Shown here one piece after another: positions 17,324 to 25,279 of a DNA stretch of 64,000 nucleotides. Each line of letters opens with the position of its first letter. Position 1 is the stretch's first letter. The position numbers and the translations under genes are program-made. The notes beneath the pieces are model-generated. The model was not told the origin of the DNA. It made no database searches and saw only the letters and a list, made by a program, of their open reading frames with translations. This stretch comes from an uncultured Lachnospiraceae bacterium (lineage in GTDB: Bacteria; Bacillota; Clostridia; Lachnospirales; Lachnospiraceae), in contig CAPQSW010000007.1 of NCBI GenBank assembly GCA_948688495.1, positions 23,139 to 87,138 of the forward strand, given 5' to 3'.

Positions 17324-18524
17324 GAAAAATGTAATCGCGCAGCTTGATATGACAAGGGAACATGAGGAGGAAGAACTTCTTGCCGTCATTGATGAAGAAA
17401 TCTGCCGGGAGGCAAAGGAACGGGTGATTCCTTTGAGCTGGAGGCGCGAGTTGCGGATGCAGGTGTTTCATTCCCTAAGGAAGCTGGATGTGCTGCAGGA
17501 GCTTTTAAGTGAAGATGATGTTACAGAAATTATGGTGAATGATGCACAACATATTTTTTACGAGAAAGAAGGAGAAATCCATGCATGGGACAAGTCGTTT
17601 TCTTCCAGGGAAAAGCTGGAAGACATTATCCAACAGATGGTAGGAAGCCATAACCGGGTAATTAACGAGGCAGAACCCATTGCAGATACCAGGCTTTCGG
17701 ACGGCTCCAGGGTAAATGTGGTATTGCCTCCAGTGGCGCTGGAGGGACCGGTAGTCTCCATCCGTAAGTTTCCCAAACATCCCATTCTGATGGAGCAGAT
17801 GATTGGGAAGGAAAGCATCAGTATAGAATGTGCGAGGTTTTTGCAAACGCTGGTAAGGGCAGGATACAATATCTTTATTTCCGGGGGAACCGGTTCTGGG
17901 AAAACAACATTTCTTAATGCATTGTCAGAATTTATCCCGAAAACAGAACGAGTGATTACAATAGAGGATTCCGCAGAATTGCAGATTCAGGGCATCCGCA
18001 ATCTGGTGCGGATGGAAACACGCAGTGTCCGGTCAGATGGGAAATTATCCATCAGTATACGTGATTTAATCCGTACAGCGCTTCGTATGAGACCAGACAG
18101 GATAATCGTAGGGGAAATCCGGGGGGCAGAGTGTCTGGACATGTTGCAGGCAATGAATACAGGCCATGACGGCTCGTTGAGCACCGGGCATGCTAATAGC
18201 TGTCAGGATATGATAAGCCGCATGGAGACAATGGTTCTCATGGGAATGGAACTCCCCCTGCAGGCAATCCGTGCACAGATTGCGGCGGGCGTGGATATCC
18301 TGGTGCATCTGGGGAGGCTCAGGGACCGCAGCCGGAGACTTCTTGCCATTATGGAGATTGACAGGATAGAAGAGGGTGAAATCCGTCTGAATCCTTTATA
18401 TGAGTTTGTGGAGATGGGGGAGGTGGATGGCAGGATCAGTGGGAGCTGGATAAAAACGGGTGAATTGATTCACAGAGGAAAATTGTACGCAGCGGGAATG
18501 GAGGTGGAGGATGTCAGGCAATGA
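17310..18524 (+). CDS. tadA: TadA/CpaF-type secretion ATPase
   Basis: Hexameric cytoplasmic ATPase that powers extension of Flp pili. The 404-residue protein contains Walker A GGTGSGKTTF (Lys198), an Asp-box region ERVITIEDSAELQ, Walker B DRIIVGEIRGAECLDML, and a His-box GSLSTGHANS. The N-terminal half has EDDVTEIMVND, typical of CpaF. GTG 17310 lies inside the 3' end of the TadZ-like gene with a GGGGG-rich ribosome site. Its stop overlaps the next start (ATGA). Confidence 0.95.
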   Translation: MEQIRKNVIAQLDMTREHEEEELLAVIDEEICREAKERVIPLSWRRELRMQVFHSLRKLDVLQELLSEDDVTEIMVNDAQHIFYEKEGEIHAWDKSFSSREKLEDIIQQMVGSHNRVINEAEPIADTRLSDGSRVNVVLPPVALEGPVVSIRKFPKHPILMEQMIGKESISIECARFLQTLVRAGYNIFISGGTGSGKTTFLNALSEFIPKTERVITIEDSAELQIQGIRNLVRMETRSVRSDGKLSISIRDLIRTALRMRPDRIIVGEIRGAECLDMLQAMNTGHDGSLSTGHANSCQDMISRMETMVLMGMELPLQAIRAQIAAGVDILVHLGRLRDRSRRLLAIMEIDRIEEGEIRLNPLYEFVEMGEVDGRISGSWIKTGELIHRGKLYAAGMEVEDVRQ

Positions 18525-19276
18525 AAAAACAAGGAGCAATGGATTATCGAACGTATACGCTTAACGCGAAGGAAAATCTGCTTTGGGTTTTGTCGGCTTC
18601 TGCGGCTACTGGGCTGGTCTCGTGGCTGTTTTACCAAAGCTTATATGCAATGGCAGGACAAGTGCCGCTATTGTTTCTGACACGGAGGTTTCTTTGCAGG
18701 TATCGGCTTGGAAAGCGGAGACAGGAAATGTTATATCAGTTTGGAGAAATGCTGCAGATGATGTACGCTTCCTTAAAAGCGGGATGTTCCGTAGAAAATG
18801 CTTTTATACAGGCTTTAAAAGAGTATGCAAATCTGTATGGAGAAAAGGATATTATGGCGTTGGAGTTTTGTAATATCAGTCATCGTATGATGCTGAACGA
18901 GCCTTTAGAGCAATTGATGGAGGATTTTGCGCAACGCAGCGGAGTAGAAGAAATTGTCAGCTTTTCTCAGGTATTTGCTTTTGCAAAGAGAAGCGGAGGG
19001 GATATGAGGGAAATTTTCCAGGGCACTGTAAAAAAAATCCGCCAAAAAGCAGAGGTAGAACGGGAGATTGCCACGGTGATAACGGCAAAGAAAACAGAAC
19101 AACGTATCATGGATTTGGTGCCCTTTGGAATCCTATTTTATGTGGGGATGACGTCGCCGGAATTTCTGGCGCCGCTGTACCATAATCCTCTAGGGGTAAT
19201 GGCCATGACAATCTGTCTGTTTGTGTATGCTGGCGCATTTTTCCTTGCAGAGAAGATTTTAGACATTCAGATTTGA
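18521..19276 (+). CDS. tadB: TadB-like inner-membrane platform protein (T2SF family)
   Basis: Membrane platform of the Tad machine, 251 residues. It shows two N-terminal hydrophobic segments (LLWVLSASAATGLVSWLF), the T2SF core QFGEMLQMMYASLKAGCSVE and FAKRSGGDMREIFQGT, and C-terminal membrane segments (LVPFGILFYVGMT, VMAMTICLFVYAGAFFLAEK). The start overlaps the tadA stop as ATGA, implying coupled translation. The pair with the next gene (TadC-like) is standard for this locus. Confidence 0.9.
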   Translation: MKKQGAMDYRTYTLNAKENLLWVLSASAATGLVSWLFYQSLYAMAGQVPLLFLTRRFLCRYRLGKRRQEMLYQFGEMLQMMYASLKAGCSVENAFIQALKEYANLYGEKDIMALEFCNISHRMMLNEPLEQLMEDFAQRSGVEEIVSFSQVFAFAKRSGGDMREIFQGTVKKIRQKAEVEREIATVITAKKTEQRIMDLVPFGILFYVGMTSPEFLAPLYHNPLGVMAMTICLFVYAGAFFLAEKILDIQI

Positions 19277-19280
19277 GGAG

Positions 19281-19396
19281 CAAGGCAAATGCGAAGCATT
19301 TATGGAATGCCTTGCGACGAATTGGCAGGTGTCGCAAAGCGGCGCGTGCCGTTACCGCAAAAAAAGGAGGAAGGCAAATGCGAAGCATTTATGGAA
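19281..19396 (+). repeat. Duplicated, hairpin-rich segment in front of the tadC start
   Basis: The 26-base word AAGGCAAATGCGAAGCATTT(ATGGAA) occurs at 19282-19307 and 19371-19396. The copies are 89 bases apart, so they are out of frame. AAATGC-GAA-GCATTT is itself a perfect hairpin containing the start codon. Copy 1 is framed by CAAGGCA/TGCCTTG (19281-19314), and TTGCGAC/GTCGCAA forms another 7-bp stem just after it. This is the only sizeable gap inside the pilus operon. Confidence 0.85.
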
Positions 19397-20589
19397 ATCG
19401 GGTAGTGTTAATTCTTTTTGTGGGCTTTCTACTGGCTGTAGGAATCGGGTGGCTGGATAAAAGGGAGGAAATAAAGACGAAGGTTGCCAGAGGCGAGCCA
19501 GGGCGGGGGGTTCAGGAAAAGGAATTTTTTGTGGATATAAAGGGGGAAATGGAGAATTATCCGCTGAAGCTGGAGATTGGGGAGCAAAAGCTTACCAGGG
19601 AGCAGAGAGAGGAATATCTGGACAGGGCGAAAAGGGAACTGGATCTGTTGATTCTTGGAGAAAATTCCTCCAAAGATGAGATTACACAAGCGTTATATCT
19701 GCCAGAATATCTGCAGAATGGAGTGGTGGAGGCTTCCTACCGGTTCTCTGATTACGATATTTTCCATTTAGATGGAACGCTCAGGCAGGAGCCAAAGGAA
19801 GCGGTTGTTGTGGAGGTTACCGCAGAACTTATCTGCCAGGAAGAAGTCTGCCTCTATCAGTTTTCGGTACAGGCAGTACCGCCGGAAAAATCTTCGCAGC
19901 AACAGATAGCCGAAAAATTAAAAGCGCTGATATCCACTCAGAACCAGGAGGAAGGCAAGGATTATGTAAATCTGCCGGAAGAAGTGGATGGTCAGACGGT
20001 TGTCTGGCGGCAAAAAATGGGAAACCGGGGTCTGATAGTAGCTTTTATGAGCGTTGCAGTGGCAGCAGGTCTCATTTTCCATGAGAAGGAGGTGAGTAAG
20101 CGTAAGAAGCGGGAACGAGACAGCCAGATGATGCTCGATTATGCCGGGATTGTAGGAAAGTTTTCGCTGTTGATTGGGGCGGGGATGAATATTCCTCTTG
20201 CCTGGGAAAAAATTGCGTTGGCCTATCAGGAAAAGAGGGAAGGAAAAGAGGTTGAGAAACGATATGCCTATGAGGAAATGCTCTATACCTTGCATGAGAT
20301 TCGTGATGGCATGGGAGAATTAAAGGCTTATGAGAATTTTGGGAACCGGTGCGGGCTTGGTGCATACCGCAGGTTATCTGCCATGATAGTACAAAATGTC
20401 CGTAAAGGAACGCAAGGAATGCAAAGGCTGTTGGAGCAGGAGGAATGGGAGGCTTATGAACAGCGCAAGGCACACGCAAGGCAGGCGGGTGAGGAGGCTG
20501 GTACAAAACTGCTACTTCCTATGGGGATTATGCTGGTGATTGTGCTGGCAATTCTGGTCATACCTGCCGGAATGACACTGAATTTATAG
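19378..20589 (+). CDS. tadC: TadC-like platform protein (T2SF family) with N-terminal extension
   Basis: Second membrane platform protein, 403 residues. ATG 19378 is chosen because AAAAAGGAGG lies 7 bases upstream; the frame is open further back to 19273 but without a better site. An N-terminal membrane segment (VVLILFVGFLLAVGIGWL) is followed by a region of about 190 residues outside the T2SF domain. Then come GLIVAFMSVAVAAGLIFHEK and the T2SF core (GKFSLLIGAGMNIPLAWEKI, MIVQNVRKGTQGMQRLLE), ending with GIMLVIVLAILVIPAGM. The start codon lies inside a hairpin of a duplicated element. Confidence 0.85.
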   Translation: MRSIYGNRVVLILFVGFLLAVGIGWLDKREEIKTKVARGEPGRGVQEKEFFVDIKGEMENYPLKLEIGEQKLTREQREEYLDRAKRELDLLILGENSSKDEITQALYLPEYLQNGVVEASYRFSDYDIFHLDGTLRQEPKEAVVVEVTAELICQEEVCLYQFSVQAVPPEKSSQQQIAEKLKALISTQNQEEGKDYVNLPEEVDGQTVVWRQKMGNRGLIVAFMSVAVAAGLIFHEKEVSKRKKRERDSQMMLDYAGIVGKFSLLIGAGMNIPLAWEKIALAYQEKREGKEVEKRYAYEEMLYTLHEIRDGMGELKAYENFGNRCGLGAYRRLSAMIVQNVRKGTQGMQRLLEQEEWEAYEQRKAHARQAGEEAGTKLLLPMGIMLVIVLAILVIPAGMTLNL

Positions 20590-20640
20590 AATCATAATTT
20601 TAAGTGGCAGCCACGGACTGCCAGGAAAGGAGAATCATAT

Positions 20641-20817
20641 ATGATGCAGGAATTTAAAAGTTTTTTGAGAGAAGAAGATGGAATGGGTGTTGTGGAGGTT
20701 ATTCTAATTATCGTAATCCTTATCAGTCTGGCATTGTTATTCAAGGAGCAGATTACAAGTCTGGTAGACAAGATTCTGAAAAAGATAACGTCACAGGCAG
20801 GCAAAGTTTATAAATAA
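20641..20817 (+). CDS. Flp-type (type IVb) major pilin precursor
   Basis: A 58-residue gene: MMQEFKSFLREEDGMGVVEV then a hydrophobic run ILIIVILISLALLF and a short charged tail ending ITSQAGKVYK. The layout (a charged leader, a Gly before V-V-E, Glu at +5, then a single membrane helix) is that of a type IVb prepilin processed by an A24 peptidase; cleavage after Gly16 (DGMG|VVEV) is predicted. AAAGGAGA precedes ATG 20641; the ATG at 20644 is an alternative. It sits between tadC and the TadE/TadG-like genes. It is very likely the filament subunit. Confidence 0.8.
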   Translation: MMQEFKSFLREEDGMGVVEVILIIVILISLALLFKEQITSLVDKILKKITSQAGKVYK

Positions 20818-20828
20818 CGGGGAAAAGG

Positions 20829-22364
20829 ATGAAAGAGAGGAAAAGCTGCCATATTTGCGGTAAGCAGAAAGGAAGTATCACGCTGTTTCTTGCTCTTATC
20901 CTGGCGCTGGTATTTTCGTTAATTTTTTCTCTGTTAGAAGCGGCCAGGGTTCAGGCGCTTGATAAGATTGCCGCAAGAAAACTTTTGCTGGGTCTGGAAT
21001 CTGCGTTTGGAGAATATCAGCCGGATTTATGGGAGGAATATGGCCTGTTGTTCCTAGATGGAGGCGATAACTCCGGGAAGCTGGATTTGCGCCTGCTGGA
21101 AGGACACATGCTGGAGGAAGACGCCTTGGAACAGAAGGAAAGCGGATTCTTTCAGATGGCATTGCGCAATATGGAGATAACAGGATATACTCTGGCGACG
21201 GATGATGGAGGGATTGCTTTCAAAGGACAGGTATGTGCCGCTATTCAGGCGCAGATTACAGAAGGAGCTATGGAACTGTTGCGCGGGAAAGCGCAAAGGG
21301 GAGAGGAAATTGCGCAGGAGAGCAAAGAATTGGAGAGACAATGGGACTCTGCAAAAAATGCAATGGCAGAGGCAGAGAAGATAGAAAAAGATAAGTCTTC
21401 GTCCGAAGCATCTGGCACGGCAGACCAGGGAAAAACGGCCAAAGGGGATCTGAAAGTTTCAGATGGGAACCTCCCGGAAAATCCGGTAGAATCCGTAGAA
21501 CAGTTAAAGCGCTCCCTAACGCTTGACCTGGTGACAGAAAATCCCACAGAAATTTCTAAAAAGGCAATCGTACTTTCGGATACACTGGAAAAGCGGCCAA
21601 AGGAACAGGGAAACCTAAAAGTGTCCGGGGGCGGCGTGCTGGACAAATTGTTGCTGTTACAGTATCTGGATTTGTTTTTTTCCTGTGGAAGCGGTTCTGG
21701 GAAAAGAGGAAGTGAGGAGCATGCGCTTGAGTACGAGCTTGAGTATTGTATAGCGGGAAAAGAGTCGGATTACAGCAATCTGGAAAAGACGGTAAAAGAG
21801 CTGCTTCTCATTCGCGAAGCAGGAAACTTTGCAACCATTATGCAGGATGGGAAAAAACAGGCGCTTGCGCTTGAAATAGCGACGGCAGCAGTAGGGTTTA
21901 CGGGGCTTGCGCCTCTTATAAAGGCTGTGCAGGTTGGAATCCTGTTGGCGTGGTGCTATATTGAGAGTATTTTGGATGTGCGATGCCTGCTGGCCGGTGG
22001 ACGTGTCGCATTGGTAAAGGCTGTTTCGGATTGGAAAAGCGACGTATCTCTGGGAAAGGAGGTATTGTCAGAGAAAAAAGAAAGAACAGGAAGCAAAGAG
22101 GATGGGCTGGATTATCGGGAATATCTGCAGATTTTATTATTGCTGGTCCCCGAACAGGTATTGGTGTACCGGGCAATGGATGTTGTAGAAAACAATATGC
22201 GTTGTAAGGATGCTTCTTTTCGGATGGACTGCCAAATTCATGGTGTTCAGGCAGAGGGAGTTTATGCGGCGAATCCATTGTTTGCCTCGTTTGTTACAGC
22301 CGTAAGGACAAAGGACAGGGCGTATCATTTTCGTGAACATTGTTCCTTTGCGTATTTGGATTAA
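20829..22364 (+). CDS. DUF5702-like, TadG-like pilus-locus membrane protein
   Basis: A 511-residue protein anchored by one N-terminal segment: GSITLFLALILALVFSLIFSLLEAARVQ. The 'GSITLFLALIL...SLLEAAR' start resembles TadE/TadG pseudopilin leaders. The rest is a long extracellular domain with a charged Glu/Lys/Ser-rich stretch at about 155-250. From memory it matches DUF5702, found in Clostridia Tad loci. Minor pseudopilin or assembly role is inferred. It starts 11 bases after the pilin stop, and the next gene begins immediately after its TAA. Confidence 0.75.
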   Translation: MKERKSCHICGKQKGSITLFLALILALVFSLIFSLLEAARVQALDKIAARKLLLGLESAFGEYQPDLWEEYGLLFLDGGDNSGKLDLRLLEGHMLEEDALEQKESGFFQMALRNMEITGYTLATDDGGIAFKGQVCAAIQAQITEGAMELLRGKAQRGEEIAQESKELERQWDSAKNAMAEAEKIEKDKSSSEASGTADQGKTAKGDLKVSDGNLPENPVESVEQLKRSLTLDLVTENPTEISKKAIVLSDTLEKRPKEQGNLKVSGGGVLDKLLLLQYLDLFFSCGSGSGKRGSEEHALEYELEYCIAGKESDYSNLEKTVKELLLIREAGNFATIMQDGKKQALALEIATAAVGFTGLAPLIKAVQVGILLAWCYIESILDVRCLLAGGRVALVKAVSDWKSDVSLGKEVLSEKKERTGSKEDGLDYREYLQILLLLVPEQVLVYRAMDVVENNMRCKDASFRMDCQIHGVQAEGVYAANPLFASFVTAVRTKDRAYHFREHCSFAYLD

Positions 22365-23234
22365 ATGGTGGTTTTAGAAGAAGGGTGTGGAAAAGTGTCT
22401 CAGAAAATAGGAAAGGAAAAGAAAAAAATCTCTCTCAGGCAAACAATTTATACAGAAAAAAATATCAAAGGGCATTTGCCCCGGGAGGCATTTTTCCATG
22501 CCCTTCTGCCGAAAGGAGCGATGACGTTAGAGGCGGCATTGGTTTTACCGTTGTTTTTGTTTGCGGTGTCTGTTTTTTTGTCGTTGTTTTTGATGATGCA
22601 GGCACAGTATATTGTGGGAAATGCGCTGGAGCGGGCAGTTGCGGATACGGCCCTGCTAAGGGAACGCACGCCCAAGGAGGTAGAAACACTTACCAAAGCA
22701 GCATTCTATAAGGAACTGGCGGCACAGAACTGCCCGCTTACTTTGATACAGGGAGGCGTTGTTGGATTTTCTTGGAAAAATACGAAGGTGGATGGTATTT
22801 TCATTGATATAATGGTGTCTTACCGCATAAAATTTCCGGTAAATCTTTTTGGAATGCGCACCATGCAGGCAGCGGATAGCTGCCGGATGCACCGGTGGGT
22901 AGGAAGGCAGGAGGGCAGGGGAGGGGATGAGGGAGAGGAATGGGTATATGTAACACCGACCCAGAGTGTTTACCACAAAAGCCGTAACTGTTCACATTTG
23001 AAGCTTTCCATAAAGGTCATCAAAGCATCAGGACTTAAAAAAGCCGAGACTTTATATGTCCCCTGTGGACACTGTACCAAAGGACAGGTAATGGGTGAAA
23101 CGGTTTATGTGACAGATGATGGGGACTGTTATCATTACCGCATAGATTGCAGCGGACTGAAGCGAACCATATATATGATAAAGAGAACCCAGGCGGGAGG
23201 GAAGAGACCCTGTTCGCGATGTGGCGGGGAATAA
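22365..23234 (+). CDS. TadE-like pseudopilin with two Cys-rich (Ada-like) metal-binding repeats
   Basis: The 289-residue protein has a TadE leader and membrane helix at about 50-80 (GAMTLEAALVLPLFLFAVSV). After about 190 it carries two copies of a small domain: VYVTPTQSVYHKSRNCSHLK...PCGHC and VYVTDDGDCYHYRIDCSGLK...PCSRC. The YHxxxC...CxxC pattern is that of the Ada-like zinc-binding module common next to extracellular nucleases. A pseudopilin carrying two of them is unusual. ATG 22365 directly follows the previous stop and has a poor ribosome site; GTG 22395 with AGAAGGG upstream is an alternative start. Confidence 0.75.
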   Translation: MVVLEEGCGKVSQKIGKEKKKISLRQTIYTEKNIKGHLPREAFFHALLPKGAMTLEAALVLPLFLFAVSVFLSLFLMMQAQYIVGNALERAVADTALLRERTPKEVETLTKAAFYKELAAQNCPLTLIQGGVVGFSWKNTKVDGIFIDIMVSYRIKFPVNLFGMRTMQAADSCRMHRWVGRQEGRGGDEGEEWVYVTPTQSVYHKSRNCSHLKLSIKVIKASGLKKAETLYVPCGHCTKGQVMGETVYVTDDGDCYHYRIDCSGLKRTIYMIKRTQAGGKRPCSRCGGE

Positions 23235-23285
23235 TACGATCAAACAAAAAATACAGGGCAGTAAGCCCCAGGGGAGGAATTTGAT

Positions 23286-23711
23286 ATGCAGAAAGTAATG
23301 GTATTGGGACTTTTGGGATTATGCAGCTTGGAGGATATAAAACGAAAACGTCTGACCATAATTTATATACTGATGTTTGGGGTTGGCGGGGTAATTTTGC
23401 ATCTGTTAACTCCGGTATGTTCTATTTACAGCATTTTGTGTGGAATGCTTTTAGGAATCGGCATGATGCTGCTTAGTTATGTTACGGGTGGAAGTGTAGG
23501 AATGGGAGACGGCATTTTGTTAGTGGTGACGGGAGTGTATCTGGGAGGAAACAAAAATCTGGAACTGTTTCTAATGGGGATTTTCCTGTCGGGGTTGTGG
23601 TCGCTGTGGCTTTTGGTGTTAAAAAGGAGGAAACGAAAAGAAGAGATTGCGTTTGTACCGTTTTTGTTGTTGTCATATGCGATTATGTTATTTCAGGGTG
23701 TGTGGATATGA
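23286..23711 (+). CDS. Second A24-type prepilin peptidase
   Basis: A 141-residue polytopic membrane protein. It keeps both A24 aspartates: Asp17 in SLEDIKRKRLT and Asp75 in the GxGD motif VGMGDGILL. It is shorter than the peptidase at 15753 and only weakly similar to it. GGGGAGG (23271-23277) lies 8 bases before ATG 23286. Its stop overlaps the next start (ATGA). Having two peptidases in one pilus operon suggests that each handles a different substrate class, for example Flp pilin versus TadE-like pseudopilins; this is inference. Confidence 0.8.
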   Translation: MQKVMVLGLLGLCSLEDIKRKRLTIIYILMFGVGGVILHLLTPVCSIYSILCGMLLGIGMMLLSYVTGGSVGMGDGILLVVTGVYLGGNKNLELFLMGIFLSGLWSLWLLVLKRRKRKEEIAFVPFLLLSYAIMLFQGVWI

Positions 23712-23950
23712 ATATAAAAATAATAAAAATATTCCGCCAGAAGGGCGTACAGGGAAGCCTTACCGTAGAGGCAGCGATTATTGTGCCGATTGTGCTGTTT
23801 TGTGTTCTTTGGATGGTACAGGGTGGAATTGCGCTCTATGTGGATACTGTGGAAGTTGTGCAGCAGCAGGAAATGTGGAAAGACTTTCATCCTGCCTTAC
23901 AGTTTCGCAAGCTGGAGCTGTTGGAAAAAATGATTGATATGGGAAAGTAG
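23708..23950 (+). CDS. TadE-like minor pseudopilin
   Basis: An 80-residue protein: a basic leader (MNIKIIKIFRQKGVQG) then SLTVEAAIIVPIVLFCVLW, which is the TadE motif (G-S-x-T-V-E-A-A-hydrophobic), and a short tail with a Gln/Glu-rich helix. ATG 23708 overlaps the TGA of the upstream peptidase, so the two are translationally coupled and may be enzyme and substrate. Confidence 0.8.
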   Translation: MNIKIIKIFRQKGVQGSLTVEAAIIVPIVLFCVLWMVQGGIALYVDTVEVVQQQEMWKDFHPALQFRKLELLEKMIDMGK

Positions 23951-23970
23951 AAGTTTGTGGAGGAAATAAC

Positions 23971-25140
23971 ATGGAGGTAACATATAAGAAAAATTTGAAC
24001 AGAAGCTACATGTGTATCGGGGAACAGGGGCGGCCAATAGAAGAATATGAATTATATATACTAGAAAAGCATCAGATTCCGGGGGTTTTGCAGATGCAGA
24101 CTGCCTGTTCGGAGGGAAAGCGCAGATATTTGTATGATATTAGTGGAAAACAGCAGATAGACGACTACTTTTCTGGAAGGAAAATTAGTTATGAGGAACT
24201 CCAGGGATTTTTGCTTTCGGTTCTGGAACTGTGTGTCAGTTTGTCAGAATACCTTCTTCGGGAGGAAGGAATCTGTCTGGAAATGGAGTTTATCTATGTA
24301 AGCCTGGAGGATGGCAGTATGCAGTTTACATATCTGCCATTTTATGAGAAGAATCTGCAGGAAGCCTTTGAATTGTGTATGGAGCAGCTTTTGCGCAAGA
24401 TAGACCACCAGGATAAAGCGGCGGTGGAGTTGGGATACTACGTTTACCAGCTTTGCAGCAAAGGAAATGCAAATATTGAAACACTGTTAAAGGGCGCATT
24501 GGGAAAGTCTTTGAAGCAGCCTATAGGAGAGCTGGAAAAGGCACATGGAAACAGCACATGTGAAAAGGAAAAAACGCCGGGGAGCGTCCAAACATCAGAA
24601 GAAAAGGAAAAGTTGGAAGACAAAAATGCTTTGGAAAGCAAAGATAAAAAAATTTTCTGGAGGATGACAGGGACATGGAGAGATGAATTGGAAAAGAAAA
24701 AATACCAGATATTAGAAATGGCCAAAAAATATGCGCCGGGTTTTTACAAAATAAAGGAATCACAGGAGCAGGCAGGAAAAATGCCCCTAGAAGATATGGA
24801 GGTTCCGGTGCATCCGACAGAGATTCTCGGGGTGTGTAATAAGCATCCGGTAGGAAAGCTGGTATATCAGGGAGTGCATCAGTGTGAGGACATCCTCGTG
24901 GAAGGGGAAATCTTTCTTCTTGGAAAAAACCGTGAACAGGTAGACGGCGTTATTCTGGCGGAGGGAGTAAGCAGGCTTCATGCCCGGATTAGCCGGCAGG
25001 AGGATAAATATTATATTGAAGACTTAAATTCGACGAATGGAACATACTTAAACGATAGTGCATTAGAATACCGTGAGCCCCGGGAAATCAAGAAAAATGA
25101 CAGGATTTGTTTCGGTACGGAGGAATATTTGTTTCTATAA
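23971..25140 (+). CDS. DUF6382-like protein with C-terminal FHA domain
   Basis: A 389-residue cytoplasmic protein. Residues 1-170 resemble the DUF6382 N-terminal domain of Clostridia Tad loci (from memory). A charged linker follows, and the last 80 residues are an FHA domain: FLLGKNREQVDGVI, then GVSRLHARISR, then IEDLNSTNGTYLND. The key FHA residues (G-K-N, S-R-x-H, N-G) are present, so binding to a phospho-Thr partner is expected. It is the last gene of the pilus operon and may link pilus activity to a Ser/Thr kinase. No kinase is encoded in this window. GGAGG precedes ATG 23971. Confidence 0.8.
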   Translation: MEVTYKKNLNRSYMCIGEQGRPIEEYELYILEKHQIPGVLQMQTACSEGKRRYLYDISGKQQIDDYFSGRKISYEELQGFLLSVLELCVSLSEYLLREEGICLEMEFIYVSLEDGSMQFTYLPFYEKNLQEAFELCMEQLLRKIDHQDKAAVELGYYVYQLCSKGNANIETLLKGALGKSLKQPIGELEKAHGNSTCEKEKTPGSVQTSEEKEKLEDKNALESKDKKIFWRMTGTWRDELEKKKYQILEMAKKYAPGFYKIKESQEQAGKMPLEDMEVPVHPTEILGVCNKHPVGKLVYQGVHQCEDILVEGEIFLLGKNREQVDGVILAEGVSRLHARISRQEDKYYIEDLNSTNGTYLNDSALEYREPREIKKNDRICFGTEEYLFL

Positions 25141-25153
25141 AAGCTGTTGTGAA

Positions 25154-25217
25154 AACTGTGCCTGGAAAGTTTGATGGCAGAACTATGTCCTTCGGAGGCT
25201 TTTCCTGAGGCACGGTT
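25154..25217 (+). terminator. Long imperfect hairpin at the end of the pilus operon
   Basis: AACTGTGCCT (25154-25163) pairs with AGGCACGGTT (25208-25217), and GGAAAG pairs with CTTTTCC just inside, with a TTCG tip near 25190. There is no T tract, so it is either a weak terminator or an RNA 3' end protector. Confidence 0.45.
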
Positions 25218-25218
25218 G

Positions 25219-25247
25219 TTGACTTTATCCTCAAAAATTTATATACT
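25219..25247 (+). promoter_or_regulatory. Sigma-A promoter for the flavodoxin-SCP2 gene
   Basis: TTGACT at 25219-25224 and TATACT at 25242-25247 with a 17-base spacer, 33 bases before the start codon. Confidence 0.8.
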
Positions 25248-25279
25248 AGAGATATTCAAATATTTTGGAGGCTTTTGAT

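Noticed and set aside
18583..18873. Second + frame within tadB
   Set aside because: It is an alternative frame of a clearly coding region and has no start signal.
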